This document shows, one piece after another, positions 15,597-24,356 of a stretch of 64,000 nt of DNA. The translations under genes were made by a program, and so were the position numbers. Source of the stretch: DMER64 sp049652385 (GTDB taxonomy: Bacteria > Bacteroidota > Bacteroidia > Bacteroidales > UBA932); the NCBI GenBank assembly GCA_049652385.1, contig JBASDX010000008.1, forward strand, positions 372,001 through 436,000, read 5' to 3'. Each line of letters begins with the position of its first letter. Position 1 is the stretch's first letter. Under the pieces are notes generated by a model, which did no database searches, was not told where the DNA came from, and saw only the letters and a program-made list of their open reading frames with translations.

Positions 15597-18098
15597 ATGA
15601 AACATTCAAAACTGCTTTTCTTAGTACTTGCCGCATATGTTCTGGCAGGTACAAATCTGTTGTATGCACAAGGCTACCAAGTTCCACCCAAGGAAGTAGC
15701 CGATTTGATCCTGGCGCCGACAACGCCCGGTATCTCGTTCAGCCCGGTGAAAGACCGGTTTCTGATTGTTCACAGGGACAACATTCCGACTATTGCCGAT
15801 TTGGCACAGGAGGAGTTGAGGCTGGCCGGAACGCGGGTGTTGGCGGCTACGAACGGTCCCAAGAATACGAACAAGATTGTGGGGTTCGAGATGCAGGCGC
15901 TGCCCGGAAAACAGGGCTCAGCGCAGACCGGTAAGCGGGGTAGCGCGACGGCAGACAGGAAGGGCATTGCGGAAGGACCTGTGACGGGCTTTCCACAGGA
16001 TGTCAGCATCCTGACGTTTTCCTGGTCCCCCGATGGCAGGTATGTGGCCGTAGCCGTGGAAGAGGAAGACGGCATCCGCCTGTGGCTGATTGACGCGGAT
16101 AACCTGCATGCGGCTCCACTAAGTGACAAGAAACTGAACATGTTCTTTGGTATGGGATCGTACCGCTGGGCACCCGACTCCCAATCGCTGCTGGTGTCGT
16201 TCGTTCCGGAAGACCGAGGACCGCAACCGGTGGAAAACGTACGTCAGGTGGCTCCTGTGGTACAGGAGAGCGACGGCAGTAAAAATCCCGTGCGTACGTA
16301 CCAGGACTTGCTGACCGATGAATTTACGGAGCGGCAGTTCGATTACTTTGCTACCTCGGCTTTGGGTTTTATTCATGTGCCTTTGGGCAAGGTACGGATG
16401 TTGGGAAGGGAAGGCATTATTACCCGCACCTCGTTTTCGCCCGACGGCCGGTATGTAATGGTTACGAGCCTGCAGCGGCCGTATTCCTACGTGGTGACCT
16501 ACAGCAGTTTCCCCACGGTGACGGAAATTATGGATATGGAAGGAAAGGTGGTTAAGGAATTGGATCGCACGGAGCTGCGGGAATTTGTGTACGCCGGAGT
16601 GAATTCTACATCGCCTAACCTGCGCTCTTTTGGCTGGAGGCCCGATAAACCGGCGGCTGTCTATTGGATTGAGCCGCTGGACGGAGGCAACGGTCGTACC
16701 AAAGTGGCCTACAGGGACAGGCTTATGGAGCTGGAGGCACCGTTTGAAGGACAGGCCGAGGAGCTTTACAAGAGCGTCCTTAGAATGGGACGTATTCTGT
16801 GGGGAGATGCTGCCAATACCTTCATCACGGAATCTGATCGCTCGGTACGCAAGAGCATCTGCTACCATGTGAATCTGCAGGACAAACAGACGATAAGCGT
16901 GTTGTACGATATCCATACGGAAGATTTGTACGGAGCCCCCGGTAGTCTGGTGATGGATCGCAATGATATGGACAGAAGTGTGGTGTACTCGCCCGACAAC
17001 TACAAGACGGTGTATTTCAGCGGTCCCGGAAATTCTCCGCGCGGAGCGTATCCGTTTATTGACGCACATACCCTAAAGACCGGACAGAAACAACGTATCT
17101 GGCAGGCGCAAGATCCGTATTATGAAACGCCGTTTGAATACCTTGATCTGGCTGGTGGCACATTCATAGCCCGCCGTGAGTCCAATACCCAGGCACCCAA
17201 TTACTACCTGGTACAATTGAAGAAGAACAAACCCGCCGGACAGGGAGCCCGTTTTACGCAACTGACAACCTTTGCCGATCCGTATCCGTCCATGCAGGGA
17301 GTAACGAAACAGGTAGTGGAGTATACACGTGCCGATGGGGTCAAACTGAGCGGTACGTTGTACCTGCCGGCCGGTTACAAGAAAGAAGACGGACCGCTTC
17401 CGGCCTTTATCTGGGCGTATCCCACGGAATACAAGAGCAGCGACAACGCCGGCCAGCGGAGCGATGCTCCCAACCAGTTTACCCGGTACACGCGCACCTC
17501 GCCCATCATGTGGGTGGCAGCCGGGTATGCCGTGCTAAATGATGCCTCGTTCCCCATCATTGGCGAGGGAGATAAAGAACCGAACGATACGTACGTAGAG
17601 CAGCTGGTTGCCAACGCCCGGGCTGCCGTGGATGTATTGGTGGATATGGGCGTAGCCGATAAAAACCGCATTGCCGTGGGAGGCCATTCCTATGGAGCCT
17701 TTATGACGGCCAACCTGCTGGCCAACTGCGATTTGTTTGCGGCCGGTATAGCCCGCAGCGGAGCGTACAACAGGACACTGACACCATTTGGTTTCCAGAA
17801 CGAGACGAGAACCTTCTGGGAAGCTCCGGAAGTGTATCTGGACATGTCGCCTTTTGTGCACGCTCATAAGCTGAAAACACCCATTTTGCTTATCCATGGG
17901 CTGGCCGACAACAACTCCGGCACGTTTACCATGCAGAGCGAGCGGTTGTTCAGTGCCCTGAAAGGTAACGGAGGTATTGCCCGTCTGGTGTTGCTGCCTT
18001 ACGAAAGCCACGGCTATGCAGCCAAAGAATCGCTGCTGCACCAGGCGTGGGAAACGTGGGTTTGGATGGAAAAATACGTGAAAAACAGAGGATTATAA
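15597..18098 (+). CDS. secreted S9 family (prolyl oligopeptidase-like) peptidase
   Basis: 833-aa exported serine peptidase. Signal peptide 1-26 (ending LLYAQG). An N-terminal beta-propeller-like region is followed by an alpha/beta hydrolase domain from about 590. The triad is visible: Ser698 in GGHSYGAF, Asp771 in GLADNN, His805 in ESHGY. The family resembles glutamyl endopeptidase-like S9 enzymes of Bacteroidota that cut oligopeptides in the periplasm. A low-complexity Gly/Lys/Ala insert (GKQGSAQTGKRGSATADRKG) sits near residue 105. The ATG at 15597 is chosen because it starts the signal peptide. The gene ends in a strong hairpin terminator (18102-18135). Likely function: peptide nutrition. 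Confidence 0.92.
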   Translation: MKHSKLLFLVLAAYVLAGTNLLYAQGYQVPPKEVADLILAPTTPGISFSPVKDRFLIVHRDNIPTIADLAQEELRLAGTRVLAATNGPKNTNKIVGFEMQALPGKQGSAQTGKRGSATADRKGIAEGPVTGFPQDVSILTFSWSPDGRYVAVAVEEEDGIRLWLIDADNLHAAPLSDKKLNMFFGMGSYRWAPDSQSLLVSFVPEDRGPQPVENVRQVAPVVQESDGSKNPVRTYQDLLTDEFTERQFDYFATSALGFIHVPLGKVRMLGREGIITRTSFSPDGRYVMVTSLQRPYSYVVTYSSFPTVTEIMDMEGKVVKELDRTELREFVYAGVNSTSPNLRSFGWRPDKPAAVYWIEPLDGGNGRTKVAYRDRLMELEAPFEGQAEELYKSVLRMGRILWGDAANTFITESDRSVRKSICYHVNLQDKQTISVLYDIHTEDLYGAPGSLVMDRNDMDRSVVYSPDNYKTVYFSGPGNSPRGAYPFIDAHTLKTGQKQRIWQAQDPYYETPFEYLDLAGGTFIARRESNTQAPNYYLVQLKKNKPAGQGARFTQLTTFADPYPSMQGVTKQVVEYTRADGVKLSGTLYLPAGYKKEDGPLPAFIWAYPTEYKSSDNAGQRSDAPNQFTRYTRTSPIMWVAAGYAVLNDASFPIIGEGDKEPNDTYVEQLVANARAAVDVLVDMGVADKNRIAVGGHSYGAFMTANLLANCDLFAAGIARSGAYNRTLTPFGFQNETRTFWEAPEVYLDMSPFVHAHKLKTPILLIHGLADNNSGTFTMQSERLFSALKGNGGIARLVLLPYESHGYAAKESLLHQAWETWVWMEKYVKNRGL

Positions 18099-18101
18099 TA
18101 C

Positions 18102-18135
18102 AAAAGCGGCTCCCTATTGAAAGGGGACCGCTTTT
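18102..18135. terminator. bidirectional hairpin terminator
   Basis: AAAAGCGG...CCGCTTTT stem extended by TCCC/GGGG, followed by a T-run on the plus strand and A-rich sequence before it. It serves the S9 peptidase gene and, on the minus strand, the small lipoprotein gene, whose last codons lie in it. Confidence 0.7.
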
Positions 18136-18287
18136 TCCAAAGAATCTACTGCCCGAATAGTGGGATCAAATTCTCCCGGTTTTCTGTAATCGGGTGTTTT
18201 CGTATCGTTTTCCGGATCTTCAGGACCCAGACAACCGGTAAAGGCTGTAAGTGATACTAACATTATGATGAGAAAAGATTTTTTCAT
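18114..18287 (-). CDS. small lipoprotein
   Basis: 57-aa predicted SPII lipoprotein: MKKSFLIIMLVSLTAFTGC is a full signal with the lipobox FTG-C at residues 16-19. The mature 39 residues are acidic and Pro-rich (GPEDPENDTKTPDYRKPG) with no fold recognised. The upstream extension of the frame was rejected, since it runs through the divergent symporter gene. A TATATTTG box lies 5 nt before the ATG, inside a 14-bp palindrome shared with the divergent gene. The 3' end overlaps the terminator of the S9 peptidase. Confidence 0.7.
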   Translation of the reverse strand: MKKSFLIIMLVSLTAFTGCLGPEDPENDTKTPDYRKPGEFDPTIRAVDSLEKAVPFQ

Positions 18288-18300
18288 ATTTGCAAATATA
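18286..18300. promoter_or_regulatory. divergent promoter palindrome
   Basis: Perfect 14-bp palindrome ATATTTGCAAATAT (18286-18299). On the minus strand TATATTTG (18293-18300) is an exact -7 box for the lipoprotein gene. On the plus strand CATATTTG (18285-18292) is a near match serving the SBF-like symporter at 18315. It could equally be an operator. Confidence 0.5.
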
Positions 18301-18314
18301 CAAAAATCGGCAGA

Positions 18315-19283
18315 ATGAAAAGATTGCAAAAATACGGCATAGACGGTTTTGTGCTGGCGTTGGTAGGTTCTATCATACTGGCATATTTTCTGCCACAACC
18401 CGGTGTGTACCAAGGAGTGGTAAGTTTGCCCAAGGTGGCCAATTACGGGATTGCTCTCATCTTTTTCTTCTACGGATTGAAACTCAGTCCCAAAGAAATG
18501 AAAGAAGGGCTGGCAAACTGGCAGCTGCATACAGTCATTCAGGCAGTTACGTTCCTGGTGTTTCCGGTCGTTGTGCTGTTGGCCAGGGTAGTGGCAGGTG
18601 GCACGTGGGATTCGTTATTCTGGGTTGGTACTTTCTTCCTGGCCGCTTTGCCTTCCACCGTATCGTCTTCTGTGGTGATGGTGTCCATGGCCCGGGGAAA
18701 TGTGCCTGCAGCCATTTTCAATGCCTCGGTGTCCAGCCTGGCCGGAGTTTTTATCACGCCCATCTGGATGGGCGCCGTATTGTCTACGGCAACGGCAGGC
18801 GTGAATACAGGCCATGCCATATTGGAGCTGTCTGTGCAGGTGCTGCTGCCTGTTTTTCTGGGGATGCTCCTGCACAAACGCTTTGGAGCATGGGCTTTGA
18901 AAAATGCACGATGGCTGAAACTGTACGACCAGACCGTCATCCTGCTCATCGTCTACGTATCTTTTTGTGAATCGTTCGCAGGACGCATGTTTCAGGGACA
19001 GACCTTTGGTAGCCTGCTGTTGCTCTCGGCAGCCATGCTGGCGTTGTTTTTTGCAGTATACGGGCTGACAGCCCTTTTTTCCAAAGCCTTCCGCTTCAAC
19101 GGTCCCGATACCACGGCCGCTTTGTTTTGCGGATCTAAAAAATCGTTGGTGCACGGCACGGTAATGGCTAAGGTCCTTTTCCCCGGAACTGCTTCCGTAG
19201 GCGTTATCCTACTGCCGCTGATGATTTTCCACACCCTGCAGCTGATTGTGGTGAGCATGATAGTGCATCGCAGAAACAATTGA
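18315..19283 (+). CDS. SBF-like (bile acid:sodium symporter family) transporter
   Basis: 322-aa inner-membrane protein with about ten helices, matching the SBF-like/YfeH branch of the bile acid:Na+ symporter superfamily. Useful marks are the early GIALIFFFYGLKLSPKEMKEGL, the AALPSTVSSSVVMVSMARGN segment (Na+-site region of the superfamily) and FCGSKKSLVHGTVMAKVLF near the end. The substrate of this branch is not established; organic anions are likely. It is divergent from the small lipoprotein with a shared palindromic promoter and ends directly at a hairpin terminator. Confidence 0.88.
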   Translation: MKRLQKYGIDGFVLALVGSIILAYFLPQPGVYQGVVSLPKVANYGIALIFFFYGLKLSPKEMKEGLANWQLHTVIQAVTFLVFPVVVLLARVVAGGTWDSLFWVGTFFLAALPSTVSSSVVMVSMARGNVPAAIFNASVSSLAGVFITPIWMGAVLSTATAGVNTGHAILELSVQVLLPVFLGMLLHKRFGAWALKNARWLKLYDQTVILLIVYVSFCESFAGRMFQGQTFGSLLLLSAAMLALFFAVYGLTALFSKAFRFNGPDTTAALFCGSKKSLVHGTVMAKVLFPGTASVGVILLPLMIFHTLQLIVVSMIVHRRNN

Positions 19284-19318
19284 TGCGACGAATTTGTGCG
19301 TTATTCGTCGCAAATTTT
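19284..19318. terminator. hairpin terminator between convergent genes
   Basis: TGCGACGAAT (19284-19293) pairs with ATTCGTCGCA (19303-19312) around a 9-nt loop, followed by AATTTT. It begins right after the symporter stop and can also end the convergent AAA+ gene. Confidence 0.6.
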
Positions 19319-19329
19319 GCAACGCTTAT

Positions 19330-20994
19330 CTAAGAATTAAACCCGATTGCAGTTCTGTGATGCTGTACCAATGATTCTGTGTTGCAGAATTCCAGGATGT
19401 TATCAAAATCTACGGACGTGCCGTGGATGATTTCGTGGATCTCGTTCTTTCTTACGATGTTGTTTATCTGGCCTCCCGAGAAATCAAAACGGATGGCCAG
19501 GGATTCGCATTGCGCAGGGGAAAGGGCAGGCATTTTTGATTTCCATATTTTCTTTTTTACTTCCGGACCGGGGGTTTTGAATTCGATTTTAAACAAAAAA
19601 CGCCTTTCAAAAGCCGGGTCCATGTTGCTTACCAGGTTGGTGGTCGCCATGAAGAGGCCTTCAAAATGCTCCAGTTCCTCCAGGATGATGTTTTGTATGG
19701 CGTTTTCCGTCTGGGCCACGTTGGAGCGCCGGACGTCGGTGCGTTTTGAGATGATGGCATCGGCTTCGTTAAAGAGCAGTACCGGGATGCGCTCGCTTCT
19801 TTGGGCATACGCCTTGTAATCGGTAAAAATGCGTTTGATGATCCGCTCGCTCTCTCCAAAGAACATGGACTTTGACTGGCTGATGTCCACCTTAAAGATT
19901 TCCCGGTTGCTTTCTCTGGCAAATTGCAGGACGGCCTCTGTTTTCCCGGTGCCGGGCAGGCCATGAAACAACACGGTGATACCTTGGGGCAACCCTTTGC
20001 TTTGCAGCCTGTTCCGAATTTCAGACAGCTTTTCCTCTTCCAGGAGAGCTTTCAGCATCTCCAGCTGTTTGGCCTCGGCTTGGTTGAAAAAAAGAGCGAC
20101 CGGAGGAATGGCGGCCGGTTCAAGGATGTTTCCCCTTTTCCTACCGGCGTGGAGCACGATGCCCGAATCCCTCAGGATATGTGCCGAGTGGGCGGTCAGC
20201 TTCAGGCCTGCGTCGTTGAAAAAACCGGCCTCGGCAATTTCAAGAAGATCATGGACCATCAAATCGTTTTCTTTGGACAGGAGTGTCTGCATGTAGTTGA
20301 TTTTGGCCGGGGCGTTGTCAAAGATGCCTCCCAGAGCTGTTTCCAGGTCAACAGCATCGCTGCCGTTCAAGGTTTTCCATATGACGTATAGGAATAGAAA
20401 GGTATCTTCCGGACTAAAACGGTAATCATGGACCTTTTTGATGAGGGGATAATGCAGGTTGGATCGGAGTAGTTCTTGTATTTTAACAAACAGAAAATAG
20501 GTAGAAATGGCTTGTTCTGCACGCTGTAACCCCAGCAGATAAAACTTTTCCAGCAGTCCGATAACAGTTTCTTGCTCTGGTTTTGGAATTTCCGGCAAAG
20601 GCTTGTTACCCAAAACCGCCTGCACGACCATGTTGTCAAATACAATGGAGTCGTTTGGAGAAGGTACGCCTGTCATAAGGCAGGCACCTTGTTGCTGAAG
20701 AATTCCCCGTGAAAACAGAACCTCAAAATGCCTATTGTATTCCAGCAGGGTCATGGGATTGCAGTTGAAATGTGCTATCAGATCCAGCAGAGTGACGTTT
20801 TCCTCTGTGAAGTTAAGCGAAAACAACACGGCTATAAGCAAAGCCTGCTCCCGGGTTACCCGGAAATAGGAGGCGATGGTTTCAAGCTGGGGAGCTGCCA
20901 CTTTGTAAAAGTCTTCTGTCAATTTGTTGTTTTTCGACTTCTCAAATATGGTACCCATACATTGTAGTACACCGGTTGTAATACGCTCTTCCAT
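19330..20994 (-). CDS. AAA+ family ATPase
   Basis: 554-aa cytoplasmic protein. Residues 1-330 are a helical N-terminal region of unknown role. Residues about 335-530 form an AAA+ module: Walker A FHGLPGTGKTEAV, Walker B VLLFNEADAI, a sensor-1 segment FMATTNLVSNMDPAFERRF with arginine fingers, and a C-terminal lid with FDFSGGQINNIVRKNEI. The Walker B has Asn-Glu rather than Asp-Glu, which I recall as usual for this Bacteroidota family. It resembles spastin/FtsH-type ATPases but has no protease domain. ATG 20994 is preferred over an upstream TTG, which would lie on a TATTTTTG promoter box. Substrate unknown. Confidence 0.85.
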   Translation of the reverse strand: MEERITTGVLQCMGTIFEKSKNNKLTEDFYKVAAPQLETIASYFRVTREQALLIAVLFSLNFTEENVTLLDLIAHFNCNPMTLLEYNRHFEVLFSRGILQQQGACLMTGVPSPNDSIVFDNMVVQAVLGNKPLPEIPKPEQETVIGLLEKFYLLGLQRAEQAISTYFLFVKIQELLRSNLHYPLIKKVHDYRFSPEDTFLFLYVIWKTLNGSDAVDLETALGGIFDNAPAKINYMQTLLSKENDLMVHDLLEIAEAGFFNDAGLKLTAHSAHILRDSGIVLHAGRKRGNILEPAAIPPVALFFNQAEAKQLEMLKALLEEEKLSEIRNRLQSKGLPQGITVLFHGLPGTGKTEAVLQFARESNREIFKVDISQSKSMFFGESERIIKRIFTDYKAYAQRSERIPVLLFNEADAIISKRTDVRRSNVAQTENAIQNIILEELEHFEGLFMATTNLVSNMDPAFERRFLFKIEFKTPGPEVKKKIWKSKMPALSPAQCESLAIRFDFSGGQINNIVRKNEIHEIIHGTSVDFDNILEFCNTESLVQHHRTAIGFNS

Positions 20995-21018
20995 ATAGTA
21001 ATAGTATTTGTAGGAAAA

Positions 21019-21026
21019 CAAAAATA
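21019..21026 (-). promoter_or_regulatory. -7 box of AAA+ ATPase gene
   Basis: TATTTTTG on the minus strand, exact TAnnTTTG match, 24 nt before the ATG at 20994. It argues against any upstream start. Confidence 0.5.
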
Positions 21027-21218
21027 GGGTATCGGTACGCCAAACAATGACGTAGCGAATGGGTCTGTATTTAATTTGTAAAAAAGTTTAGATTTATTCG
21101 CCACTCTGCAAAATCGAATTGGACACGCTTCATTCTTGCTTGCAATCTTTCTACACGGATCATAGGTTAGCGTGAATTGCAAAAGAAAGACAATCATCCA
21201 CTTGATTAAAATTTTAAG

Positions 21219-21226
21219 TATCTTTG
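21219..21226 (+). promoter_or_regulatory. -7 box of mntA/hepT pair
   Basis: TATCTTTG, exact match, only 4 nt before the mntA ATG at 21231. A leaderless transcript is predicted. Confidence 0.55.
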
Positions 21227-21230
21227 TACT

Positions 21231-21521
21231 ATGTCAAGTGTTGAGATAAAAAATATTATCCTGGAATCTCTGAAACAGTATAACCCGCTGTTTATTGGTT
21301 TATTTGGCTCCTATGCAAGGGACGAACAGACTACTAATAGTGATATTGACATCCTTGTATCTTTTCAAAACGGAATTTCTTTGTTGAAACTTATACGATT
21401 AGAGAATGAACTATCTGTGAGGCTTGGACGCAAAGTTGATCTGGTTACTGAAGGAGCGATTAAAAATAAGCGTATAAAAGACAATATCTCAAATGACCTT
21501 CAAATAATCTTTCAGGCATGA
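21231..21521 (+). CDS. mntA: MntA-like nucleotidyltransferase antitoxin
   Basis: 96-aa minimal nucleotidyltransferase, antitoxin of the type VII HepT/MntA system. In characterised systems MntA adds AMP to a Tyr of the HepT toxin. The active-site motif GSYARDEQTTNSDID is at residues 26-40 with G26-S27 and D38/D40 in place. The ORF overlaps hepT by ATGA, giving strict coupling. A TATCTTTG box stands 4 nt before the ATG. The pair sits in AT-rich DNA and is flanked by GTTAGC sites at 21166 and 21867. The antitoxin assignment follows from the pair, not from this gene alone. Confidence 0.85.
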   Translation: MSSVEIKNIILESLKQYNPLFIGLFGSYARDEQTTNSDIDILVSFQNGISLLKLIRLENELSVRLGRKVDLVTEGAIKNKRIKDNISNDLQIIFQA

Positions 21522-21847
21522 AGGATGATATGGTATTCATAGAACACATTTTGTTTTGCATTAGAAAAATTCAGGATTACACAGGAAACCTGACTGAAAA
21601 AGACTTTAAGAATAATGAACTTATTCAGGATGCAGTTATTCGGAATATTGAAATAATTGGAGAGGCAACTAAGAAAATTTCAAAGGATTTAAAATCACAA
21701 TATCCGGACATTCCCTGGAAAGAGATGTCTGGAATGAGAGATAAGCTAATACATGATTATTTTGGGGTCGATGTTGATGTTGTATGGAAAACGGTCAATG
21801 ATGATATTCCTTTTCTCAAGTCATTAATTGAAACTATAGATAAATAA
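21518..21847 (+). CDS. hepT: HepT-like toxin (HEPN ribonuclease)
   Basis: 109-aa all-helical HEPN protein, the toxin of the type VII pair. The RNase motif RX4HXY is intact as R74-DKLI-H79-D-Y81, followed by FGVDVDVVW as in the family. In known systems this cuts RNA, and MntA AMPylates the motif Tyr to silence it. The ATG overlaps the mntA stop (ATGA). Intact motifs on both genes suggest a working system. After it, 21848-22111 is gene-free and holds no clear gene remnant. Confidence 0.87.
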   Translation: MKDDMVFIEHILFCIRKIQDYTGNLTEKDFKNNELIQDAVIRNIEIIGEATKKISKDLKSQYPDIPWKEMSGMRDKLIHDYFGVDVDVVWKTVNDDIPFLKSLIETIDK

Positions 21848-22111
21848 GCAACTCATAGCCGCAGACGTTAGCACCAAGTGTAGGAAACTGTAAACACTAA
21901 GTACAATGATTTCGGGAACAAGAGTGCAGTGACTGTTGTAATTGTATCTTAGCGAAAATCTTTGACAAGGTTACCGACTATCGACGGGAATATCCAATTT
22001 GTAAAAAATAGCTTACATTTATAGTCAAAAAGGTGGAGTCCGGAACCCACCAAAAAAAACGGGGCGTATTCCGAAAAGCCTTACGAGTAGGTAGTATTAA
22101 AAGGTACTGTT

Positions 22112-22447
22112 ATGAGAACGTTTCTTTCTTTGGCGATCACTATTTTAGTTATTGTATCACTGTGGAAGATTTTTGAAAAAGCGAACAAACCCGGCTGGGC
22201 TTGCCTGATTCCCATTTATAACATTCTTGTTCTTTTGGAGATTATTGGAAAACCATGGTGGTGGTTATTGTTATTCCTGATTCCGGTTGTTAACATCGTG
22301 TTCTTGGTATGGACCTTTAACTTGTTATCAAAGAGTTTTGGTAAAAATGAAGGATTTACGGTTGGATTGATTTTCCTGCCCTTCATATTTTTTCCCATAC
22401 TGGGCTTTGGTGATGAAACATACAACGGACCTGCAGGAATGAATTAA
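22112..22447 (+). CDS. DUF5684 family membrane protein
   Basis: 111-aa membrane protein with about three helices. The phrase KANKPGWACLIPIYNILVLL followed by IIGKPWWWLLLFLIPVVNIVF is the hallmark of DUF5684. Family function is unknown; relatives are sometimes fused or adjacent to signal peptidase-like genes, which is not seen here. It is 30 nt upstream of a lipoprotein gene and may share its transcript. Base composition is AT-rich like the whole 21-28 kb stretch. Confidence 0.82.
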   Translation: MRTFLSLAITILVIVSLWKIFEKANKPGWACLIPIYNILVLLEIIGKPWWWLLLFLIPVVNIVFLVWTFNLLSKSFGKNEGFTVGLIFLPFIFFPILGFGDETYNGPAGMN

Positions 22448-22477
22448 AAAAAATAATCATTTTAAATATTATCTGTT

Positions 22478-23161
22478 ATGGGAAAAATTAAAACTTTAAG
22501 TAAAATACTTTTTGTTTTTGTAGGTATTTTACTGCTGACAACATCTTGTGATTGGATATTCGGTGACCCGAGCGAATTAACCGAAGATGTTCACAATATT
22601 ATTCCTTCCGATATTTTAGAAGAATTCAAAAATCTTGGTATTGAAATCCATGGAGGAAAAAAACCGCCAAAAATTGAAGGGACATATAAAATTTCGCCTT
22701 GCGTTTTGGTGAAAAGCAATTTTTCTGACACTTATTCTGTTGGTTATGTATTCACGGATAAAGTAATTACTTTTTCCAGACAGAATAATGCCAAATTGAC
22801 GGTTGTTTGTGATTATGTTCAGGGTCAGGAAAAAGGAGATGGAATAGGTTCTTTTATTACGGGGAATGGGAATAAATTTTCTATCTATTCAGAAATAAAT
22901 GGCACATTACACGATGAACCGTTTAAGAGTGTATTTATTTATTCCGGGGAAATTTCTACAGATGGAATAATAAATTACCATGAAGCTCTTATGGTGACTA
23001 TGGAGAACAGGTATACAATAAGAAGAGGCCAAGGCCGTTTGTTTAAAGACAGCGATGGGTTGGCAGAAAAAACCACTCAAACACGTTTGCAAGACATGAT
23101 GGAAATTTCTACCGAAGAACAAAAACCGGAGGCCTTAACTAATACGCAAAAAGCCTATTAG
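22478..23161 (+). CDS. hypothetical lipoprotein
   Basis: 227-aa predicted SPII lipoprotein: signal with lipobox LTTS-C at about residue 24. The mature part begins with an acidic linker, then a beta-rich domain from about 60 (KIEGTYKISPCVLVKSNFSD) to 180, in which strands alternate with short turns; two further Cys (PC, VVCD) might form a disulfide. The C-terminus is a polar, likely disordered tail. I do not recognise a family. It ends at a strong terminator shared with the convergent gene. Confidence 0.7.
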   Translation: MGKIKTLSKILFVFVGILLLTTSCDWIFGDPSELTEDVHNIIPSDILEEFKNLGIEIHGGKKPPKIEGTYKISPCVLVKSNFSDTYSVGYVFTDKVITFSRQNNAKLTVVCDYVQGQEKGDGIGSFITGNGNKFSIYSEINGTLHDEPFKSVFIYSGEISTDGIINYHEALMVTMENRYTIRRGQGRLFKDSDGLAEKTTQTRLQDMMEISTEEQKPEALTNTQKAY

Positions 23162-23183
23162 CCTAAAACAAGGAATCAAATAA

Positions 23184-23225
23184 TCAGGCCTGTTATTGCG
23201 ATTACATTCAAAATAACAGGCCTGA
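23184..23225. terminator. strong bidirectional terminator
   Basis: Perfect 14-bp stem TCAGGCCTGTTATT (23184-23197) with AATAACAGGCCTGA (23212-23225), 14-nt loop, T-rich/A-rich flanks. It separates the convergent lipoprotein and 363-aa secreted-protein genes. Confidence 0.8.
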
Positions 23226-23233
23226 TTTATGGA

Positions 23234-24325
23234 TTAAAAATTAAATTGATTAAAGATGTCGAGGAGTTGTTGTTTTGATTTTTCCGGCATAGCGGTAATT
23301 TGCATAAAAGCATCCTTTGTCTTAAGCTCTAACAACAATACGCTCACGGGAGTTGAAGTATCTGTTTCGTCATCGTATACGACATCTTGTAAGAATGCCA
23401 TACGTTTTCCGTTATGTGTAAAATATTCGATACCGTGATCGGCAAAATCTTCACGCCAATTGGCATAGTTTTGTAGGGATTTAGCCATTATCCATATAAT
23501 ATTCTTCTCATCTTTCATCCACGAAGCCGAATATTCGCCGCCGGAGGCGTCATGCATGGCAAACAAATAACCTAATTTACGACGTACACGATCGCTCTCG
23601 TTCCTGAATTTATCAAAGGATATTCCTGACGGATACATCAATCCCTGTTCTTCTTCCATTTGTTCGTCAAAATCTTCTATGCCGCTAACTTCAGCGCTTA
23701 CATCTTCCAGAATGGCATCTGCGGGTGGTGTAAATTTTGAAGCAGGAATACGTATGCTTTCTTCAAAGGAAACGGCTTCTTCTCTTTCTTCCTGCTGTCC
23801 TATTTTAGCATACGAGCGCAATGTAACTCCTTTATAAACATGCACTGTAGCCCCCATTACCTGACCTACATCGCAGGTACGGCCCAAAACCTTTTCGCTC
23901 TTTTTGGTTACGTTGCCGCCGAGCCCTTTGAACAGACTTTCGCTGAGTTGCTCCATTTCTCTGTCGTTCAACCCGCTGCCTAGCAAAGAGAAGTCGGGAA
24001 CGGCATTTTTATGCACTTTAGTTCCCTGCATAGTTTCCATGTTCACGTTATAGTAGTAGGTACCATCAGAGATTGCAAGCGAATGATTGTCAACCACTGT
24101 TGTACCAAAAAGCGTCTTAACCGTTTGGCTGCTTTTAATTTCTTCGCGGTATTTTTCCCCGTAATCGTCCCACCAAAGCGATTTGGTGCCGACAGTCAGT
24201 CCTGATAGTTTATATTCCACATGGCCCGATTGTACCTGAAACCGCTTTTGGTATTCGTATGTGGATTGCGCTGTTGCAATTATTGCAAAACAAGATATGA
24301 TGATGAGTATTGACAATTTTTTCAT
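23234..24325 (-). CDS. secreted hypothetical protein
   Basis: 363-aa exported protein with signal peptide 1-19 (ending ATAQ). The first half (YKLSGLTVGTKSLWWDDYGEKYREE, then SDGTYYYNVNMETMQGTKV) resembles DUF4412-like outer-membrane lipoprotein carrier-type folds that read a small ligand-like substrate. The second half (about 225-360) is a separate alpha/beta domain rich in Trp and Met. No catalytic motif seen. It follows the OmpA-family gene by 31 nt on the same strand and may be co-transcribed, so a periplasmic partner role is possible. Confidence 0.68.
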   Translation of the reverse strand: MKKLSILIIISCFAIIATAQSTYEYQKRFQVQSGHVEYKLSGLTVGTKSLWWDDYGEKYREEIKSSQTVKTLFGTTVVDNHSLAISDGTYYYNVNMETMQGTKVHKNAVPDFSLLGSGLNDREMEQLSESLFKGLGGNVTKKSEKVLGRTCDVGQVMGATVHVYKGVTLRSYAKIGQQEEREEAVSFEESIRIPASKFTPPADAILEDVSAEVSGIEDFDEQMEEEQGLMYPSGISFDKFRNESDRVRRKLGYLFAMHDASGGEYSASWMKDEKNIIWIMAKSLQNYANWREDFADHGIEYFTHNGKRMAFLQDVVYDDETDTSTPVSVLLLELKTKDAFMQITAMPEKSKQQLLDIFNQFNF

Positions 24326-24356
24326 GTTGTGTGAATGCTATGTTAATAATACTGTT

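Noticed and set aside
21848..22111. Gene remnant between hepT and DUF5684 gene
   Set aside because: No frame with recognisable sequence; only a GTTAGC motif and a small GGTGG/CCACC hairpin near 22030.
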